A stretch of 64,000 nt of DNA from Erythroxylum novogranatense (taxonomy: Eukaryota; Streptophyta; Magnoliopsida; Malpighiales; Erythroxylaceae), in assembly GCA_029891385.1 (NCBI GenBank), contig CM057225.1, forward strand, positions 16,668,620-16,732,619. The letters run 5' to 3'. Every line of letters starts with the position of its first letter. Within the stretch, counting starts at the first letter, position 1. Positions 60,327-64,000 of the stretch are shown in pieces. The position numbers were made by a program, and so were the translations under genes. The notes under the pieces were generated by a model. The model was not told where the DNA came from. It did no database searches and worked only from the letters and a program-made list of their open reading frames with translations.

Positions 60327-62253
60327 TGTAACATCTCATCACCGATGGGAAGGGTAAATTGGTCAATTGGGACAGGCTAGTAGTTTATATTGCATAATTT
60401 GATATGTACATAGATTTGGCCTCTAATTTTATAAGGATGAGACATTTTGCACATGCACTTATATGTACATGCATTCATGACATTTCCTGACATTTATGTT
60501 TGATTATGATTTGTTTGAGAATTATGGAATTATTGGGTTTGAATAGTCGAATTGGAACTGTTTTAGAGTTATTGTCAGTTGATAGTGACCCTTACGAAAT
60601 TTTTTGAAAATTTTGAGAGTAAATGTCCGGACCGAAAATTTTCCGAGTGACGGACTGATTGATTTTAATCTTTGGAATAAGCATCCAATGGTAATGGGAA
60701 AAAATTGACATTTGACTTTTAGGGAATAAAAATATGGAACCATTGGAATTTGAGGACAACGGGGACTAGAAATAAATTTGGAAAGAGAAATAAATTTAAA
60801 TGTATTTTGAGGAAAAAGACAAGTGGCATGTTTCTATTGATGAAGGAACATTTGATTAACTTAAATGCCCTAAGTTTTAGACCTTTCTTTTTGAAAGTTA
60901 CCGAAATCTCTTTGGCTGTAAACTTATTCCTTCACCTAGGGCATGCTATCTTCTTCCTTTGTTGATTTTCGATCCTCTTTTCAAGACTCTTGCTTGCTCC
61001 TTCTTTGTTGTTGAAGACCAACTAAAACCCTTGAGAGGATGATGATTTGTGAGAGTTTAAGAGCTTACCGTGGGTGTTAGAGAGAGGTGAAAGGGTTAGA
61101 GGAATTTTCGAGAGTTTGAAGAGTTGGAAGCTTTAATAGGTAAGAAAATCCCCCTTATGTTGTTTATTTGCTAGTTAAATGCATTTATGGGTTTAAATGT
61201 GAACGATGTGGTAGTTGAGTTTTGAGTTATGGCTGATTTTAGAGAGAAAGATGTGGAAAATGGTCAGAGAAGACGAACAGGAACCCGCACGTCGCGACGT
61301 GTGTGAGGGCCTCGTCGCGACGAGCGGTTAATTACTCGTCGCGGCGAGCGACCTCGTGTCGCCTCGACGTGCGTCCTTTGGCCGCGGTGAGGCTGATTTT
61401 TCTGAACTGATTTATTTTAGTTTTTGGGTCAAAACGGATGATGTAGGCCTCCAATTGAAGTGATTTTTAATTCGTTATGAACTGGAAAAAGAGGTCTACA
61501 ATTTAGGTGGAATAAGAAAGTTGAATTCAGGCTTTTAAGATCTCAAATATTGAATGAAAATTGAGGATAGGTTTCTATTTCGACATTGAGGACATGAACT
61601 GGAGCTAGGTTTTGACATAAGAAAGAGGAAATTGTGAAATAGCGCCGGGAATGTCATGAACATGCATCGTACATCCTTTACTTAAGACATGTGCATCATT
61701 GAACCTTTCTGATTATGCATTTAGTAATGAATGATCATTGAAATGTTATAGAGGCACCATTGGAACGACATTCCACGGACATTGCTAGGACTTCCAGGCA
61801 ATAGCTCGGAAGTTACGGGTGAGTAACCTAGTTGGTTCCTCAATCTTTGATTGTTAAATGTTCTGTACTTGAAATTTTGTGGAGAATAGTGATGGATATA
61901 TGTGAATGATTATGTTTGAAATCTCGGACCGAAGGTCCGATGGATTGAGTGTTTTGACATTGAAGTGTAAATTGTTTGTGAATGTGAAATGTTTATGCTT
62001 CAATGTAATAAATTGTGAATGTGTGGTAATGTGTAATTGAGAACGATATGACTGTTTTCGATAAATTGGATCTGATTGCATTGTGATATTGTAGAATTGT
62101 GATAAATGAATTTCATGAACGATTAATTAATAACGGTTGTGACTGGAGCTGCCACCGAGAGCTACAAGCTCGACTACTAGAGAAGAGCCTCATGCTCTAA
62201 AGGGAATAGTGCATACCCAGAGAGCTCTCCTATCCCTAATACGTGTGAGAAGT
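60327..62253 (+). repeat. LTR D, inverted relative of solo LTR C, truncated
   Basis: Starts TGTAACATCTCATCACCGAT and runs as the reverse complement of LTR C: the block GGAACGACATTCCACGGACA near 61761 matches the complement of 55490-55560. Similarity stops near 62247, about 600 bases short of the other LTR end, where a different element begins. It contains a CGTCGCGACG cluster at 61285-61395. Confidence 0.8.
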
Positions 62254-64000
62254 TGTTAGACCCCGATCTTTAATTGAAATTTAGAAATAGTAAATGAAAT
62301 TGAATGAGTGTTTTATTTAAGTATTATGTTATAGATGAAATTATGCTTTAAGGAAATTTTGAGAATAGAATTATGAGTTTTCAATATATTTAATAATTGT
62401 GGAGATTTGTATAGGTTATGAAAGTTTAAGCGAATGAATTGATTGAAAAGTTAGTAGAAAATCAAGAAATAAACAGAAAAGTGAGAGAATTTGAAAATTA
62501 AGAAAGTTGACTTTTGGAGATAAAAGTTTGACTTGAGAGTTGACTTTTGTTTGAGGCAAAATTTGAGAAAATTGTCTTACGAAACTTGTATTTTATGTCA
62601 AGAGCTTTCTGTAGCCATAAAGTTTGATATTTTTCGATATCGGAAGTGAGAGTTATGATCAATCAAAGTTAACGGAGTTTGACTTTTGAAGAAAAAGTTG
62701 ACTTTTTGATTTAGGCAAAATTCGAGAAAATGATCAACATAAAAATTGTAGCCTCTGTCGAGAGCTTTTTGTAGACATAAAGTTTGCTATTTTTCGATGT
62801 CGAGATTGAGAGATATGATTTTCCGAAGATATGTTTTGTTTTGAAAATGCTATTAAGTATAGATTTGTGTGTTCTATGCTTCGAGGCCACTCGTCGTATG
62901 GATTTAGTCTGAATTGGAGTAAGTAGTCTTCATGAAGGTTTTAGATGATGTTTTTATCTTTCCATTGATATAAAGTGTTGGGACCCGATCCGAGACCCAA
63001 CTACATAAGCAGAACGGAAAACGAAGCAAACGGAAACGAAGGGAAACGGAAATTTCGGATCGAAATTTCAAATCGGAAACAAAAGCTCGCCAATCGAATA
63101 AACCTACCAAATCGGATAACAAATTACGAATAACAAAATCGAGGCGAGGCGAAATCAAGTAAAACAGATCCGACATCCGAAAATCGAAAAGCGAAATCGC
63201 TAATCGAATACAAATCGAATCATCGGAGCGAAACAAATACTCGGAAAGTTTCGAATCGGACCGAATCAGATCAAACCGAAGATAGCGAAGCGGATCGAAT
63301 CGGAAAATACAAAGCGAAAGCGGAGACAAACACTTAGCAAAGCGGATCCGACATCCGAGAACCAAAACCAGAGAAAAACGATCGGATGAACATAATCGCG
63401 TTGGAATCCTTACGACATTTCAAATCCGGTATAATATTTTTTTTCTTTATTCCTTGTCTTTTTCATTCTTAATCGTTTTACTCCATTACATATAAAAATC
63501 ATCATTCTTATTCCTTCCTATAAATCCTCAAACTCATTTCTTTAAACCCATTTTACCGAAATTTTTACCGAAATTTCGGCAACATAACAGCTGTATTTTG
63601 ACAAATTTCAAAATTTAAAACAAAGCAAACGACTTCTAATATTGTAATCCATCCAATAACACAAGGCAACATCGGACCTCCCGTCCAGGCATCCAAACAC
63701 CAATGTAAACACAATCTTAATTCTAAACACTTCATAAATCCAATCCATAACTATCTCAACTCGTAAATTTCAATCAATCCCAACCACATTCAAAATTCAA
63801 TCTCATACATAAAGTATAATCATACTTATAACTCATTCCAACATAATACAATCTTATACATTTCTCGCCACAAGCAAAACCATTCATATACAATCGAACT
63901 AAAATACACCTTACTAGCTTTCTAACTATCCATAAAGATCGATACAAACATTAAACTTTAAACATACTACGAACACGTCATAAGTCGACTATGATCATAC
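62254..64000 (+). repeat. LTR-like sequence at the right edge
   Basis: Starts TGTTAGACCCCGATC, a start like those of LTRs A and B. Contains a roughly 158-bp internal duplication (units from about 62539 and 62697, both with GAGCTTT-TGTAG-CATAAAGTTTG). TGTTGGGACCCGATCC near 62974 may be a second LTR start. Bases 62980-63420 are packed with CGAA/CGGA words. From 63420 on it is AT-rich with no feature seen. Confidence 0.5.

Noticed and set aside
62904..63365. 153-codon minus-strand open stretch rich in RFDLIRSD-like words
   Set aside because: It is the complement of the CGAA/CGGA-packed block. The repetition comes from nucleotide composition, not a protein.

Overview
This is nuclear DNA from a flowering plant, almost certainly a eudicot. 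Evidence: two intron-rich plant housekeeping genes with GT-AG introns, AT-rich spacers, a Mutator-type MITE, and a high load of Ty3/gypsy and Ty1/copia LTR retrotransposons primed by initiator tRNA-Met. I cannot name the genus.

Layout. (1) 942-28368, minus strand: most of a symplekin/Pta1-like gene (Arabidopsis ESP4 type). I located 21 coding exons; the last part of the C-terminus lies beyond the left edge. The intron between exons 20 and 21 (about 12.4 kb) holds a retroelement nest: a plus-strand gypsy element, a complete minus-strand gypsy element (1985-7268) inserted in its gag with a 5-bp target duplication, and a 5'-truncated copia element joined to its 3' end. (2) 28369-31605: symplekin upstream region with a 685-bp Mutator-like MITE (29776-30460) flanked by a 9-bp duplication. 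(3) 31606-36360, minus strand: a complete 12-exon, 670-codon phosphoenolpyruvate carboxykinase (PEPCK) gene with a TATA box and a G-box upstream. (4) About 38.0-64.0 kb: repeat-dominated. It holds a plus-strand gypsy-type fragment with a Transposase_28-like gag segment (38.0-40.2 kb); two minus-strand chromovirus-like pol remnants with related ~2-kb LTRs (40.2-48.1 kb); a degenerate ~135-bp tandem repeat (49.75-50.66 kb); a plus-strand copia element (50.67-59.0 kb) split by a 2.8-kb solo LTR; an unidentified minus-strand coding remnant (59.0-60.3 kb); and further LTR pieces to the right edge.

How the genes relate. The two host genes share strand but no pathway: symplekin scaffolds pre-mRNA 3'-end processing, PEPCK converts oxaloacetate to phosphoenolpyruvate. 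PEPCK is intact in all 12 exons. Symplekin is open throughout except for six single-base deletions, each leaving a CG dinucleotide, plus one extra A. That pattern suggests systematic sequence error at CNG/CpG sites more than random decay, but real mutation is not excluded. I found no new multi-gene system; the least explained coding sequence is the minus-strand remnant at 59.0-60.3 kb.
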